Assembly: GCA_027717925.1 (NCBI GenBank)
Contig: JALLON010000033.1
Location: 1 to 14,532, forward strand
Length of the DNA: 14,532 bases
DNA from: Acidobacteria bacterium AH-259-G07
GTDB taxonomy: Bacteria > Acidobacteriota > UBA6911 > RPQK01 > JADFOI01
Direction of reading: 5' to 3'
The position numbers were made by a program, and so were the translations under genes. This document shows, one piece after another, positions 14,108 to 14,532 of this stretch (positions within the stretch are counted from its first letter, which is position 1; each line of letters starts with the position of its first letter). The notes below the pieces were generated by a model. It searched no databases and was not told the origin of the DNA. It saw nothing but the letters and a program-made list of their open reading frames with translations.

Positions 14108-14532
14108 ATGAACTATCAGGTCTTGATCAACGATACGGTCAAGGAATACTTGCTGGGACTAGGTTCTGCAAAACGGCGGCAGCTCCATAAGGCCTTTGAG
14201 TTTCTGGAATCAGGATTGTGGGACGGTGGCCTTCGGGTCAAGAAACTCCGTTCCCTTTCGCAAAGGGCCATCATGGAAGGTCGGCTCAATCAAAGTGAGC
14301 GCCTGTTATTCACCCTGGGAAAGGGACAAACGGCCGGGTCCAGAGACATCTACGTCTGGGGCATTGCCCGTCATGGGCGCGTAGATCAGAAGGCGCAGGC
14401 GGTCGTACCTCATAACGCGCCTTTTCTGAACTTCGAGAGCTATACCTCAAGAGAACTCGACGACGTCGATTTCGATGAGCTGCGATCGGACTGTGTGACC
14501 CAAGAGAGCGTTCACCTGCCCACAAAACTGGA
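14108..14532 (+). CDS. Partial: RelE/ParE-like N-terminal domain, probably a UvrD-type helicase
   Basis: An open frame from ATG 14108 runs off the window after 141 codons with no stop. AAGG at 14094-14097 lies ten bases upstream. The first 90 or so residues have the outline of the RelE/ParE toxin fold: MNYQVLINDTVKEYLLGL, a helical LHKAFEFLESGLWDGGLRVKKL, then the paired strands AIMEGRLNQSERLLFTLGKG and DIYVWGIARHGRV. The stretch VVPHNAPFLNFESY (about 104-117) resembles the linker that follows this domain in long bacterial proteins continuing into a UvrD/Rep superfamily I helicase. No Walker motif is visible because the gene is cut, so the helicase call is inference; a free-standing toxin would normally have ended by now. 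It is divergent from the unknown gene at 13927. Confidence 0.6.
   Translation, partial: MNYQVLINDTVKEYLLGLGSAKRRQLHKAFEFLESGLWDGGLRVKKLRSLSQRAIMEGRLNQSERLLFTLGKGQTAGSRDIYVWGIARHGRVDQKAQAVVPHNAPFLNFESYTSRELDDVDFDELRSDCVTQESVHLPTKL

Overview
The window looks like chromosomal DNA of an Acidobacteria-like bacterium. This rests on protein style rather than a marker gene: a kinase stub starting MVGKSISHYK, as many acidobacterial Ser/Thr kinases do, a large secreted M14 peptidase, Ku beside a MerR-TPR regulator, and YtcJ-type amidohydrolases. No rRNA, tRNA, CRISPR array, prophage or intact insertion sequence was seen.

Layout. (1) 1-2327 is an accessory, partly decayed zone. It holds the broken kinase start, a reverse-strand coding-like scrap, one A+T-rich methyltransferase gene (541-1602) and about 700 bases of debris with a perfect hairpin. 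(2) 2328-5141 holds a reverse-strand exported zinc carboxypeptidase-like protein, divergent from the next block. (3) 5142-6876 is a two-gene unit: the end-joining protein Ku, then a MerR-type DNA-binding protein fused to TPRs. (4) 6986-8656 pairs a DtxR/MntR-type metal regulator with a zinc alcohol dehydrogenase. (5) 8728-12007 holds DAHP synthase (first step of the shikimate pathway), a lipoprotein amidohydrolase and a small unknown ORF. These are separated by two arrays of drifting 7-base repeats that supply stop codons, a protein tail and possibly a start codon. (6) 12072-13927, reverse strand, holds an unknown 341-residue protein followed by a MNT/HEPN toxin-antitoxin pair. (7) From 14108, forward and cut by the window edge, is a protein with a RelE/ParE-like N-terminus, probably the start of a UvrD-type helicase.

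Most genes are recognisable housekeeping or stress functions. I do not see a clearly new multi-gene system. The observations most worth following are the heptamer arrays that have grown into gene ends, the coupled Ku/MerR-TPR pair, and the cluster of toxin-antitoxin-like genes at the right edge. All functional assignments come from reading motifs by eye; no database search was run.
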